The notes under the pieces: model-generated | Database searches by the model: none | The model's input: the letters and a program-made list of their open reading frames with translations, nothing else | What the model was told of the DNA's origin: nothing | Shown here: piece after piece, positions 32,425 through 41,511 of the stretch | Layout of the letters: the number at the start of each line of letters is the position of its first letter | How positions within the stretch are numbered: position 1 is the stretch's first letter | Translations under genes and position numbers: made by a program | From: an uncultured Burkholderiales bacterium | GTDB taxonomy: Bacteria > Pseudomonadota > Gammaproteobacteria > Burkholderiales > Burkholderiaceae_C | Direction: 5' to 3' | Length of the DNA: 46,937 nt | Assembly: GCA_902825995.1 (NCBI GenBank) | Contig: CADEDE010000014.1 | Coordinates: 1-46,937, forward strand

Positions 32425-33984
32425 ATGAACCGTGGCGGCGCAAATCCCGCGCGCCGGGCCTGGGGTCCGACGGCCACTGCCATCGTCACGCTCATCTTGG
32501 CGACGATCTGGCTGTACCGCGATACCGCACTTGGATTGGTCACGCTCTGGGGCCAATCGGAAACATTCGCGCATGGCTATATTGTTCCGTTCATCACGCT
32601 GTGGTTGCTGTGGCGGCAGCGCGCAACCCTGGTGGCTCTCGCGCCCACGTTCAGGCCTGCGCCGTCGGCACTGATTGCCATGGCTGCGGTGGCGGCGATC
32701 TGGCTTGTCGGCGACGTCGCCGAAGTCAATCCGCTGCGTCAATTCGCATTCGTCGCATTCATCGCCCTGTCCGTTCCAGCGTTGGCCGGCTGGCCGGCGG
32801 CGCGCGTCCTACTCTTCCCGCTCTGCTTTCTGTTTTTCGCCGTGCCGTTCGGGGAGTTCCTGCTGCCCTGGCTGATGGAGCGCACGGCCGACTTCACTGT
32901 GTTCGCGCTGCGCTTATCCGGGATTCCGGTGTACCGCGACGGCTTGCAGTTCGTCATTCCCTCGGGAACCTGGTCGGTGGTCGAAGCCTGCAGTGGCGTG
33001 CGCTATCTGATCGCATCGCTGATGGTCGGCGCGCTGTATGCCTATCTCAACTACCGCTCGACCCGGCGCCGCATGCTGTTCATGCTGGTGGCACTGGTCG
33101 TGCCGATCGTTGCCAATTGGCTGCGCGCGTACATGATCGTGATGATCGGGCACCTTTCGAATAACAAGCTGGCGGTCGGTGTCGATCACCTGATTTACGG
33201 CTGGTTGTTCTTCGGCGTCGTCGTGGGCCTCATGTTTCTGATCGGTGCGCGCTGGTCCGAAGCGCCTGTCGATGCAGTCCCGGTCGTGCCAGCGCAAGAC
33301 CATCCAATCCGACCCGGCGGCGGCCGAGGCCTATGGGCGATGTCGGCAGCCGTATTGGCCTTGCTTGTCCTGCCTGGGCTCGTGCTTCAGGCCCTGGATA
33401 CAGGTAAAGACCACGGTACGCCACAACTGGCCGCGCCCGCCATCGCCGGCGATGGCGTGGTCGGCGACGGTGTGTTGCCGGCCTGGACGCCAGCCTTTGC
33501 GAACCCATCGGCCACTGTGGAGCGCCGCTACCGCCTGCGCGGGCAACCGGTGGGCTTCTTTATCGGCTACTACCGCGGCCAGGATCCGGAGCGTAAATTG
33601 GTGAGCTCCAACAATGCCCTGGTGCGCGCCGGCGATCCGTTCTGGGTGGTGGCCGATTCGGGCAGCCGCAGCGTCGATATGGGCAAGCACGATCTCGTCG
33701 TCGGAACGGCGCGCCTGCGCCGCCCCCTGTCGTCGTCCGACACCACCACGCTGGCCGTGCGCCAGATCTACTGGGTCAATGGCCGGTTCGAGGCGAGCGA
33801 CGTTCGCGCCAAGGCCTGGGGCGCCTGGTATCGCCTGCTGGGCCGTGGCGACGACGCTGCGGTGGTCATCGTCTATGCGACCGAGCAGCGCCCGGGCGAT
33901 GCCGATGCGCGGCTCGACGCCATCCTGCGCGAGCACCTCGCGGCCATCGATCTTCAGTTGAGGCAGGCGCGCGATGGCGACTGA
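32425..33984 (+). CDS. xrtA: Exosortase A fused to an EpsI domain
   Basis: A 519-aa membrane protein. Residues 1-280 form the exosortase: about eight membrane helices carrying the transpeptidase-like triad Cys189 (EACSGVRYL), Arg234 (NWLRAY) and His255 (VDHLIYGW). After a linker and another helix, residues about 330-519 are an EpsI/DUF3485 domain (RYRLRGQPVGFFIGYYRGQ, RQIYWVNGRF). Exosortase A recognises PEP-CTERM tails, cuts them and passes the protein to an envelope acceptor. ATG 32425 lies 13 bp after the FemAB stop. The glycosyltransferase gene overlaps its end by 11 bp. Confidence 0.96.
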   Translation: MNRGGANPARRAWGPTATAIVTLILATIWLYRDTALGLVTLWGQSETFAHGYIVPFITLWLLWRQRATLVALAPTFRPAPSALIAMAAVAAIWLVGDVAEVNPLRQFAFVAFIALSVPALAGWPAARVLLFPLCFLFFAVPFGEFLLPWLMERTADFTVFALRLSGIPVYRDGLQFVIPSGTWSVVEACSGVRYLIASLMVGALYAYLNYRSTRRRMLFMLVALVVPIVANWLRAYMIVMIGHLSNNKLAVGVDHLIYGWLFFGVVVGLMFLIGARWSEAPVDAVPVVPAQDHPIRPGGGRGLWAMSAAVLALLVLPGLVLQALDTGKDHGTPQLAAPAIAGDGVVGDGVLPAWTPAFANPSATVERRYRLRGQPVGFFIGYYRGQDPERKLVSSNNALVRAGDPFWVVADSGSRSVDMGKHDLVVGTARLRRPLSSSDTTTLAVRQIYWVNGRFEASDVRAKAWGAWYRLLGRGDDAAVVIVYATEQRPGDADARLDAILREHLAAIDLQLRQARDGD

Positions 33985-35155
33985 GCACCCCCCGCGCGAC
34001 GACAGGCCACTGGTCATGCACGTGATGCACCGCTTCGACACCGGCGGCCTCGAAAACGGCATCGTCAACCTGATCAACCACCTGCCGGCCGAGGCCTACC
34101 GGCACGCCGTGGTGGCGTTGACCGAGGTGACCGATTTTCGCCAGCGTATTCGCAAGAACGATGTCGAGTTCATCGCCCTGCACAAGGGCCCAGGTCATGG
34201 CGTGTGGCTCTATCCGCGTTTGTTCGCGCTGATGCGCCGCTTGCGCCCGGTCATCGTTCACACCCGCAACCTGGCTGCGCTCGAGGTCGTCGTGCCGGCC
34301 TGGCTGGCCGGTGTGCCGGTTCGTCTGCACGGCGAGCACGGCCGCGATGTCGGCGACCTCGATGGCCGCAACCGCAAATACCAGTGGCTGCGCCGCCTGT
34401 ACCGCCCCTTCGTCACGCATTACGTGGCGCTGTCGCGCGATTTGGCCGGCTATCTGGCCGAGCGCATCGGCGTTGCCGCACACAAGGTGACGCAGATCTA
34501 TAACGGCGTCGATACCACGCGCTTTCGCCCGCAAGCGGCACCAGCGCTCATCGCAGGCTGCCCGTTCGATCCGGCTCAGCATTGGCTGTTGGGTACGGTC
34601 GGGCGCATGCAAGCGGTGAAGAACCAAGTCAGCCTGGCGCAGGCTTTCATTCGCGCGCTGGCCTCGAACCCGGCACTGCGCGAGCGCCTGCGCCTGGTGC
34701 TCGTCGGCGACGGCCCACTGCGCGCGCAGTGCCTGGCCGTGCTCCAAGCCGCAGGCGTGGCCGACCTGGCCTGGCTGCCGGGCGAGCGCAGCGACGTGGC
34801 CGAACTCATGCGCGGCCTGCACTGCTTCGTGCTGCCCTCGCTGGCCGAGGGTATCTCCAATACCATCCTCGAAGCCATGGCCAGCGGCTTGCCGGTCATC
34901 GCCACCGATGTCGGCGGCAATGCCGATCTGGTGGCCCACGGCAAAACCGGCATCGTCGTGCCCGCAGCCGACGTGGCCGCGATGGCCGACGCGCTGGCCA
35001 GCCTGGCGCTCGCACCCGAACGCGCCGCCGCGATGGGCGCGGCCGGCCGCACGGCCGTCGAAGCACGCTTCAGTTTGTCGGCGATGGTCGCGGCCTATCG
35101 AAATCTCTACGACGAAAACCTCGCCCGCGCGCGTCCGCAGCTCCAGGGAGTCTGA
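33974..35155 (+). CDS. XrtA-system glycosyltransferase (TIGR03088-like)
   Basis: A 393-aa GT4/GT-B glycosyltransferase. The N-terminal domain has VMHRFDTGGLENGIVNLINHL. The donor domain has LGTVGRMQAVKNQ, the LVGDGPLR strand and the retaining E-x7-E region SLAEGISNTILEAMASGLPVIATDVGGN. It matches TIGR03088, a glycosyltransferase of exosortase A loci. It would add a sugar to the lipid-linked repeat unit on the cytoplasmic face. It overlaps xrtA by 11 bp; the amidotransferase gene begins 8 bp later. Confidence 0.92.
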   Translation: MATEHPPRDDRPLVMHVMHRFDTGGLENGIVNLINHLPAEAYRHAVVALTEVTDFRQRIRKNDVEFIALHKGPGHGVWLYPRLFALMRRLRPVIVHTRNLAALEVVVPAWLAGVPVRLHGEHGRDVGDLDGRNRKYQWLRRLYRPFVTHYVALSRDLAGYLAERIGVAAHKVTQIYNGVDTTRFRPQAAPALIAGCPFDPAQHWLLGTVGRMQAVKNQVSLAQAFIRALASNPALRERLRLVLVGDGPLRAQCLAVLQAAGVADLAWLPGERSDVAELMRGLHCFVLPSLAEGISNTILEAMASGLPVIATDVGGNADLVAHGKTGIVVPAADVAAMADALASLALAPERAAAMGAAGRTAVEARFSLSAMVAAYRNLYDENLARARPQLQGV

Positions 35156-35163
35156 ACAAAACC

Positions 35164-37113
35164 ATGTGCGGCATCACCGGCATCTTCGACACCCGCTCGG
35201 CGCGCACGATCGACCGCGCGGTGCTGCATCGCATGAACGAATCGCAGCATCACCGCGGCCCCGACGAAGGCAGCCTGCATCTCGAGCCCGGCCTGGGCTT
35301 CGGGCATCGGCGCCTGTCGATCATCGATGTGGCCACCGGCCAGCAGCCGCTGTTCAATGAAGACGGTACGGTGTGCGTGGTCTTCAATGGCGAGATCTAC
35401 AACTACCAGGAATTGATTCCCGAGTTGCAGGCCCTGGGCCATATCTTCCACACCAAGAGCGATACCGAATGCATCGTGCATGCCTGGGAAGCGTGGGGCG
35501 AAGCCTGCGTCGAACGCTTTCGCGGCATGTTCGCCTTTGCGCTGTGGGATCGCAACCGCGGCTCGCTCTTCCTCGCGCGCGACCGCCTGGGCGTGAAGCC
35601 GATGTTCTACGCCCTGCTCGACGATGGCCACCTGGTCTTCGGCTCGGAGTTGAAATCGCTGATGGCGCATGGCGGCTTGAAACGCGATATCGACCCGCTG
35701 GCGGTCGAAGAATATTTCGCCCTCGGCTACGTCGCCGAGCCGCGCTGCATCTACCGCCAGGCACGCAAGCTGCCGCCGGCGCACACCCTGCTGATCCGCC
35801 GCGGCGAGTCGGTGGGCGAGCCGCGCGAATACTGGGACGTGCGCTTCACCACCAACGCCACGATTGGCCTCGAAGAGGCCTGCGCCACGCTCGCCACCAA
35901 GCTCGAAGAATCGGTGCGTCTGCGCTTGATTTCCGAAGTCCCGCTCGGCGCCTTCCTCTCCGGCGGCGTCGATTCGAGCGCCGTGGTCGCCACCATGGCC
36001 GGCCTGTCGAACGAGCCGGTCAATACCTGCTCGATTGCCTTCGACGACCCGGCCTTCAACGAAGCCGCGTTCGCGCAAATGGTCGCCGACCGCTACCGCA
36101 CCAACCACCGCGTCGAGATGGTGAAGAGCGACGATTTCGACCTGATCGATACGCTGGCGCACCTGTACGACGAGCCCTATGCCGACAGCTCGGCGATCCC
36201 CACCTACCGCGTCTGCCAGCTCGCGCGCAAGCATGTCACGGTGGCGCTGTCGGGCGATGGCGGCGACGAAAGCTTCGGTGGCTACCGCCGCTACCGCCTG
36301 CATATGCTGGAAGAGGGCCTGCGCGCGGCCATGCCGCTGGGCCTGCGCCGGCCGCTGTTCGGCGCCCTGGCGCGCGCCTACCCGAAAGCCGATTGGGCGC
36401 CACGCGTCTTTCGCGCCAAGACGACCTTTGAAGGTCTGGCACGCACTTCGGTCGAAGCCTATTTCCATTCGATGTCGATCCTGCGCGGCCCGATGCGCGC
36501 GCAACTCTTCAGCCCGCGCCTGCTGACTGAGCTCGGTGGCTACGACGCGCAGGAGGTCTTCGAGCGCCACGCGGCCAAGGCCAATACCGACGATGCACTG
36601 GCGCTGATCCAGTACCTCGATACCAAGACCTACCTGGTCGGCGATATCAATACCAAGGTCGATCGCGCCAGCATGGCGCATTCGCTCGAAGTCCGCGAGC
36701 CGCTGATGGACCACAAGCTCGTCGAGTGGCTGGCCACGCTGCCGTCGTCGCTCAAGTTGCGTGGCGGTGAAGCCAAGTTGCTGCTGAAGAAGGCCATGGA
36801 GCCCAAGCTGCCCGACGCGGTGCTGTACCGACCGAAGATGGGATTTGCCGTGCCGCTGGCGCGCTGGTTCCGCGGCCCGCTGAAAGCGCGAGTGCGCGAG
36901 GCCGTGCTCGGCGAGCGACTGGCCGGCACCGGCTGGTTCAACCGGCGCTACCTGGAACACCTGGTCGATGCCCACCAGGCCGGCACGCGCGACTACAGCG
37001 CGCCGCTGTGGACATTGCTGATGTTCGAGGCCTTCCTGCGCAACGGCGGCGAAGGCGGCATGCCCGCCGCGAGCGGCGTGCCGCAGGACCGGCGCGAAGT
37101 GGCCTTGCAGTGA
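35164..37113 (+). CDS. XrtA-system amidotransferase 1 (asparagine synthase-like)
   Basis: A 649-aa class II glutamine amidotransferase fused to an asparagine-synthase domain. Cys2 after Met1 (MCGITG) is the glutaminase nucleophile. RLSIID, FNGEIYN and DRLGVKPM complete that domain. The synthase half has the PP-loop SGGVDSSA from residue 266 and the SGDGGDESFGGYRRY segment. It matches TIGR03108. It probably amidates a uronic acid on the polysaccharide rather than making free asparagine (inference from context). It meets the next gene in a TGATG stop-start overlap. Confidence 0.92.
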   Translation: MCGITGIFDTRSARTIDRAVLHRMNESQHHRGPDEGSLHLEPGLGFGHRRLSIIDVATGQQPLFNEDGTVCVVFNGEIYNYQELIPELQALGHIFHTKSDTECIVHAWEAWGEACVERFRGMFAFALWDRNRGSLFLARDRLGVKPMFYALLDDGHLVFGSELKSLMAHGGLKRDIDPLAVEEYFALGYVAEPRCIYRQARKLPPAHTLLIRRGESVGEPREYWDVRFTTNATIGLEEACATLATKLEESVRLRLISEVPLGAFLSGGVDSSAVVATMAGLSNEPVNTCSIAFDDPAFNEAAFAQMVADRYRTNHRVEMVKSDDFDLIDTLAHLYDEPYADSSAIPTYRVCQLARKHVTVALSGDGGDESFGGYRRYRLHMLEEGLRAAMPLGLRRPLFGALARAYPKADWAPRVFRAKTTFEGLARTSVEAYFHSMSILRGPMRAQLFSPRLLTELGGYDAQEVFERHAAKANTDDALALIQYLDTKTYLVGDINTKVDRASMAHSLEVREPLMDHKLVEWLATLPSSLKLRGGEAKLLLKKAMEPKLPDAVLYRPKMGFAVPLARWFRGPLKARVREAVLGERLAGTGWFNRRYLEHLVDAHQAGTRDYSAPLWTLLMFEAFLRNGGEGGMPAASGVPQDRREVALQ

Positions 37114-38351
37114 TGTCCTTGCGCATCCTCCACGTCCTCGACCACTCCACGCCGCTACACAGCGGCTATACGTTTCGCACGCTTTCGATCCTCGCCGAGC
37201 AACGGCGCCTGGGCTGGCAGACCTTTCACCTCACCAGCCCCAAACACACCGCGGGCCTGGCGAGCGAAGAGGAAATCGACGGTTGGCACTTTTTTCGCAC
37301 CCCGGGTGCTGCGGTCGGCGGCGCGCGCCTGCCCGGCATGGCCGAGTTCGATCTGATGCGCGACCTCGAGCGTCGCCTGCAAACGGTGGTCGAACAGGTG
37401 CGACCGAACATCCTCCACGTGCACTCGCCGGTGCTCAACGCCCTGCCCGCGCTGTGGCTGCGGCGGCGCCTGAATGTGCCGGTGGTCTATGAGATGCGCG
37501 CCTCGTGGGAAGACGCTGCCGTCGATCACGGCACCACCCAGGAGGGCAGCCTGCGCTACCGCCTGTCGCGCGCGGTCGAATCGTTTGCGCTGCGCCGCGC
37601 CGACCAGGTGACCACGATCTGCGAGGGCCTGCGCAGCGATATCGCCGTGCGCGGCGTCGCCGACGACAAGATCACCGTGATCCCGAATGCCGTCGATGTG
37701 GCCAGCTTTCGGTTCGGCGTCGCGCCCGACCACGGCCTGCAACAACGCCTGGGCCTGCAGGGTGCCACCGTGCTCGGTTTTGCCGGCTCGTTCTACCACT
37801 ACGAAGGCTTGCACCTGCTCATCGAAGCCGTGCGCCGGATGCGGCCACGCCACCCGCAACTGCGCGTGCTGCTGGTCGGCGGCGGGCCGCAGGACGCGGC
37901 GCTGAAGGCGCAGGTGGCGCAGGCCGGGCTGGAGGGTTGCGTGGTCTTCACCGGCCGTGTGCCGCATGCCGAGGTGCAGCGCTACTACGAACTGATCGAC
38001 CTGCTGGCCTACCCGCGCTTGCCGAGCCGGCTGACCGACCTGGTCACGCCACTCAAGCCTCTGGAAGCGATGGCCCAGGGCCGTATCTTCGTGGCCAGCG
38101 ACGTGGGCGGCCACCGTGAGCTGATCGGCCACGGCCAGACCGGTTTTCTGTGCCCGGCCGGCAATGCGGTGGCGCTCGAGGTGGCGCTCGAAGACGCGCT
38201 GGCCCGCCGCAGCGAGTGGCCGGCGATGCGCGCGCAGGCGCGGCGATTCGTCGAGCAGGAGCGCACCTGGGGCAACAGCGTGGCGCGTTATGCCGGCGTC
38301 TATCAACGCGCCTTGCAGGCCCGCGGCCAGCCCGTGCCGGCGGTGGGCTGA
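37113..38351 (+). CDS. XrtA-system glycosyltransferase (TIGR04063-like)
   Basis: A 412-aa GT4 enzyme. Near the N-terminus it has LRILHVLDHSTPLHSGYTFR, a phrase typical of the TIGR04063 family of exosortase A loci. The middle has PVVYEMRASWEDAAVDHGT, and the C-terminal domain has VIPNAVDVASF, GFAGSFYHYEGLHLLIEA and RLTDLVTPLKPLEAMAQGRIFVASDVGGH. It starts in the TGATG overlap with the preceding amidotransferase and ends 8 bp before the second one. Its donor and acceptor sugars are unknown. Confidence 0.92.
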   Translation: MSLRILHVLDHSTPLHSGYTFRTLSILAEQRRLGWQTFHLTSPKHTAGLASEEEIDGWHFFRTPGAAVGGARLPGMAEFDLMRDLERRLQTVVEQVRPNILHVHSPVLNALPALWLRRRLNVPVVYEMRASWEDAAVDHGTTQEGSLRYRLSRAVESFALRRADQVTTICEGLRSDIAVRGVADDKITVIPNAVDVASFRFGVAPDHGLQQRLGLQGATVLGFAGSFYHYEGLHLLIEAVRRMRPRHPQLRVLLVGGGPQDAALKAQVAQAGLEGCVVFTGRVPHAEVQRYYELIDLLAYPRLPSRLTDLVTPLKPLEAMAQGRIFVASDVGGHRELIGHGQTGFLCPAGNAVALEVALEDALARRSEWPAMRAQARRFVEQERTWGNSVARYAGVYQRALQARGQPVPAVG

Positions 38352-38359
38352 CAGCGGCC

Positions 38360-40288
38360 ATGTGCGGCATCCACGGCCTGATCCACTTCGACGGCAAGCC
38401 CGTCGAGTCGGCACTGCTGTCGGCGATGGGCGAGCTGACGCGCCACCGCGGCCCCGACGACGAAGGCCTGCATATCGACGGCGCCTGCGGCATTGCGATG
38501 CGCCGCCTGTCGATCATCGACTTGGCCGGCGGCCACCAGCCGCTGTCCAATGCCGACGATTCGATCTGGCTGGTCTGCAACGGCGAGATCTACAACTACC
38601 GCGAGTTGCGCGCCGAACTGCAAGCCAAGGGCTATCGCTTCAAGACCGGCTCCGATAGCGAAGTGCTGCTGGCGCTGTACGAACTCGAAGGCGACGATTT
38701 CGTGCAACGCCTGAACGGCATGTTCGCATTTGCGCTCTGGGATGCGCGGCGCCGCCGCCTGCTGGTCGGCCGCGACCGCCTCGGCATCAAGCCGCTGTAT
38801 GTGATGCAGGATGTGCGCCGGCTGGCCTTCTCCACCGAGGCCAAGGCCCTGCTCGGCTTGCCGGGTGTGAATACCGAGATTGAGCGCACGGCACTGGCCG
38901 ACTACCTGCACCTGGGCTACGTCGCCGCGCCGCATTGCCTGTTCAAGGGCCTGCGCAAATTGCCGCCGGCCACGCTGCTGGCGGTAGAGGGCGGCCAGGT
39001 GCGCGAATGGCGCTACTGGCGCATCAGCGAGCGCATCGATCGCGAGGCCACCGAAGCGCAATGGATCGAGCGCGCGCGCACGCAGATGCAAGCTTCGGTG
39101 GCGATGCAGATGGTCAGCGATGTGCCGATTGGCGCCTTCCTCTCGGGCGGCGTCGATTCGAGCGCCGTGGTCGGCTATATGGCGCGCCACTCGCAGCAGC
39201 CGATCCGCACCTACGCCATCGGCTTTGAAGGCGGCGAGGCCGAAGCGCTGTACAACGAACTGCCCTACGCCCGGCGCGTGGCGCAACTCTTCGGCACGCA
39301 GCACCGCGAAATCGTCGTCAAGCCCGATGTGGTCGGCCTGCTGCCGCGCCTCTTGTGGCACCTGGACGAGCCGATCGCCGATACGGCCTTCATCACGACT
39401 TACCTGGTCTCGGAATTTGCGCGCCAGGATGTCAAGGTCATTCTCTCCGGCGTGGGTGGCGACGAACTCTTCGGAGGCTACCGGCGCTACCTCGGCGGCC
39501 ACTACGCGCAGCGTTTCCAGGCTTTGCCGAACTGGGCGCGGCGCGCGGCTTCGGTGGTGGCGCGGCGCCTGCCCGCCGATCGTCACACGAAACTGCTCAA
39601 CGTCATGCGTCTGGCCAAGGGCTTCGTGGCCAGCGCCGAAATGGGCGCCGACGAGCGCTACCGCAGCTACCTGCAGGTGATCGGCCGCGAGGCCGTGGCC
39701 GCCATGTTGCTCGATGCACCGCTGGCGGGCGACGACCTGCTCGCGCGGGCCTTTCGCGGCGCCGGCACAACGGACGAATTGAACCGCCTGCTCGCGGTCG
39801 ACGCTGAAACCCAGTTGCCCGACGATCTGCTGCTGCTCACCGACAAGATGAGCATGGCCGTCTCTCTCGAATGCCGCGTGCCGCTGCTCGATCACCAACT
39901 GGTCGAGATGGCCGCTGCGATGCCGGCGAGCATCAAGATCAAGGGCGGCCAGCTCAAGCACATCATGAAGGCCGCACTCGCGCCGATGCTGCCCCGCGAC
40001 ATCCTGCACCGCAAGAAGCGTGGCTTCGGCACGCCGATGGGCGCCTGGTTGAAGAAGGAACTGGCGCCCGTGCTGAAGGCCCTGCTGGCTCCCGAGGTGG
40101 TGCGCGCGCGCGGGCTGTTCAACGCGCCCACGATCAGCGGTTTGATGGCCGACCACGCGGCCAACCGCAGCGACGGTACCGACGCCTTGCTGGCGCTGAT
40201 GAACCTCGAAATCTGGAGCCGGGTCTATCTCGACCGGCGCGAGCCGGCCGATGTGGCCGACGAGCTCAAGCACCACGTCGCCGCATGA
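38360..40288 (+). CDS. Second asparagine synthase-like amidotransferase
   Basis: A 642-aa paralogue of the gene at 35164, with the same architecture: Cys2 (MCGIHG), RLSIIDL, CNGEIYNY and DRLGIKPLY in the glutaminase half. The PP-loop SGGVDSSA starts at residue 262, followed by SGVGGDELFGGYRRY. The two proteins differ clearly in the synthase half, so this is an old duplication. Keeping both suggests two different amidated positions or substrates (inference). Its stop overlaps the start of the next glycosyltransferase gene by 4 bp. Confidence 0.92.
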   Translation: MCGIHGLIHFDGKPVESALLSAMGELTRHRGPDDEGLHIDGACGIAMRRLSIIDLAGGHQPLSNADDSIWLVCNGEIYNYRELRAELQAKGYRFKTGSDSEVLLALYELEGDDFVQRLNGMFAFALWDARRRRLLVGRDRLGIKPLYVMQDVRRLAFSTEAKALLGLPGVNTEIERTALADYLHLGYVAAPHCLFKGLRKLPPATLLAVEGGQVREWRYWRISERIDREATEAQWIERARTQMQASVAMQMVSDVPIGAFLSGGVDSSAVVGYMARHSQQPIRTYAIGFEGGEAEALYNELPYARRVAQLFGTQHREIVVKPDVVGLLPRLLWHLDEPIADTAFITTYLVSEFARQDVKVILSGVGGDELFGGYRRYLGGHYAQRFQALPNWARRAASVVARRLPADRHTKLLNVMRLAKGFVASAEMGADERYRSYLQVIGREAVAAMLLDAPLAGDDLLARAFRGAGTTDELNRLLAVDAETQLPDDLLLLTDKMSMAVSLECRVPLLDHQLVEMAAAMPASIKIKGGQLKHIMKAALAPMLPRDILHRKKRGFGTPMGAWLKKELAPVLKALLAPEVVRARGLFNAPTISGLMADHAANRSDGTDALLALMNLEIWSRVYLDRREPADVADELKHHVAA

Positions 40289-41511
40289 ATATCCTCTACG
40301 TCTGCCACCGCTTTCCCTACCCGCCCAAGCGCGGCGGCAAGATCCGGCCGTTCAACATGATCCGGCACTTGCAGGCGGTGGGGCACCAGGTCACGGTGTG
40401 CTCGCTGGTGCGCTCCGAAGCCGAAGCCGAAGAAGGCCGCGGTATCGCGCCGCACTGCACGGCCTTCGAGATGGGGCGTGTGAACGAGCCGGTGCAGTGG
40501 GCGCGCATGATCGCGCGCCTGCCGCTGCTCACGCCGTCGTCGATGGGCTACTTCTACTCGAGGGAACTGGCCGCCAAGGTGCGGCGTCTGCTGGCCACGC
40601 AGCGCTGGGATTTGATCTTCGTGCACTGCTCGTCGGTAGCGCAGTACGTCGAGCATGTCACCGAGGTACCCAAGATCCTCGATTTCGGTGACATGGATTC
40701 GCAGAAGTGGCTCGAATACGCGAACTACAAACCCTTGCCGCTGTCGCTGGGCTATACGCTCGAAGGCCGCAAGATGCAGCGCGCCGAAAAGCGCCTGGCC
40801 AAACGCTTCGATCTTTGCACCGCCACCACGCGCGCGGAATGGCAGACGCTCGACGGCTACGCCACCGGCGCGGCGACCGACTGGTTTCCGAACGGCGTCG
40901 ATGCCGATTTCTTCTGCCCGACCGATGGCGCCTACGACGCCGACACCATCAGCTTCATCGGCCGCATGGATTACTACCCGAACCAGGAGTGCATGGCGCG
41001 CTTTTGCAGGGAAGTCTGGCCGCTGTTGAAGGCAAAGCGGCCGACGATGAAGCTGCTGATCGTCGGCGCCGACCCCTCGCCCGCGATGCGCGCACTCGGT
41101 GAGCTGCCGGGTGTCACCGTCACCGGCTCGGTGCCCGATGTGCGCCCGTTCATCCGCGGCTCGGCCTTGATGGTTGCGCCGCTGGCGATCGCGCGCGGCA
41201 CGCAGAACAAGATTCTCGAAGCCATGGCGATGGGCGTGCCGGTAGTCACCAGCAGCGCCGCGGCCGGCGGCGTCGATGCCGAAGCCGAGCAGCACTTCCT
41301 GGTTGCCGACAGCGCGGCAGATATCGCGCGGGCCGTGCTGCGCATCGTTGAGAGCCCGGCCGAACGAGCGCGGCTGGCAACGGCCGGCCGTGCACGAATG
41401 CTCAGCCACCACGCTTGGCCGCATTCGATGCAACGGCTGGACGCTATCATCGAAAACGCTTGCCTCGCCTTCGCGCCGCGGCGTGCCAACTCCCTCGAAA
41501 GCGCCGCATGA
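40285..41511 (+). CDS. XrtA-system glycosyltransferase (TIGR03087-like)
   Basis: A 408-aa GT-B enzyme opening with MNILYVCHRFPYPPKRGGKIR, the hallmark of the TIGR03087 glycosyltransferases of exosortase A loci. Other features are VPKILDFGDMDSQKW, TDWFPNGVDADFF, ISFIGRMDYYPNQE and VAPLAIARGTQNKILEAMAMGVPVV. Both ends overlap neighbours by 4 bp (ATGA), which implies tight translational coupling within the operon. Confidence 0.93.
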   Translation: MNILYVCHRFPYPPKRGGKIRPFNMIRHLQAVGHQVTVCSLVRSEAEAEEGRGIAPHCTAFEMGRVNEPVQWARMIARLPLLTPSSMGYFYSRELAAKVRRLLATQRWDLIFVHCSSVAQYVEHVTEVPKILDFGDMDSQKWLEYANYKPLPLSLGYTLEGRKMQRAEKRLAKRFDLCTATTRAEWQTLDGYATGAATDWFPNGVDADFFCPTDGAYDADTISFIGRMDYYPNQECMARFCREVWPLLKAKRPTMKLLIVGADPSPAMRALGELPGVTVTGSVPDVRPFIRGSALMVAPLAIARGTQNKILEAMAMGVPVVTSSAAAGGVDAEAEQHFLVADSAADIARAVLRIVESPAERARLATAGRARMLSHHAWPHSMQRLDAIIENACLAFAPRRANSLESAA

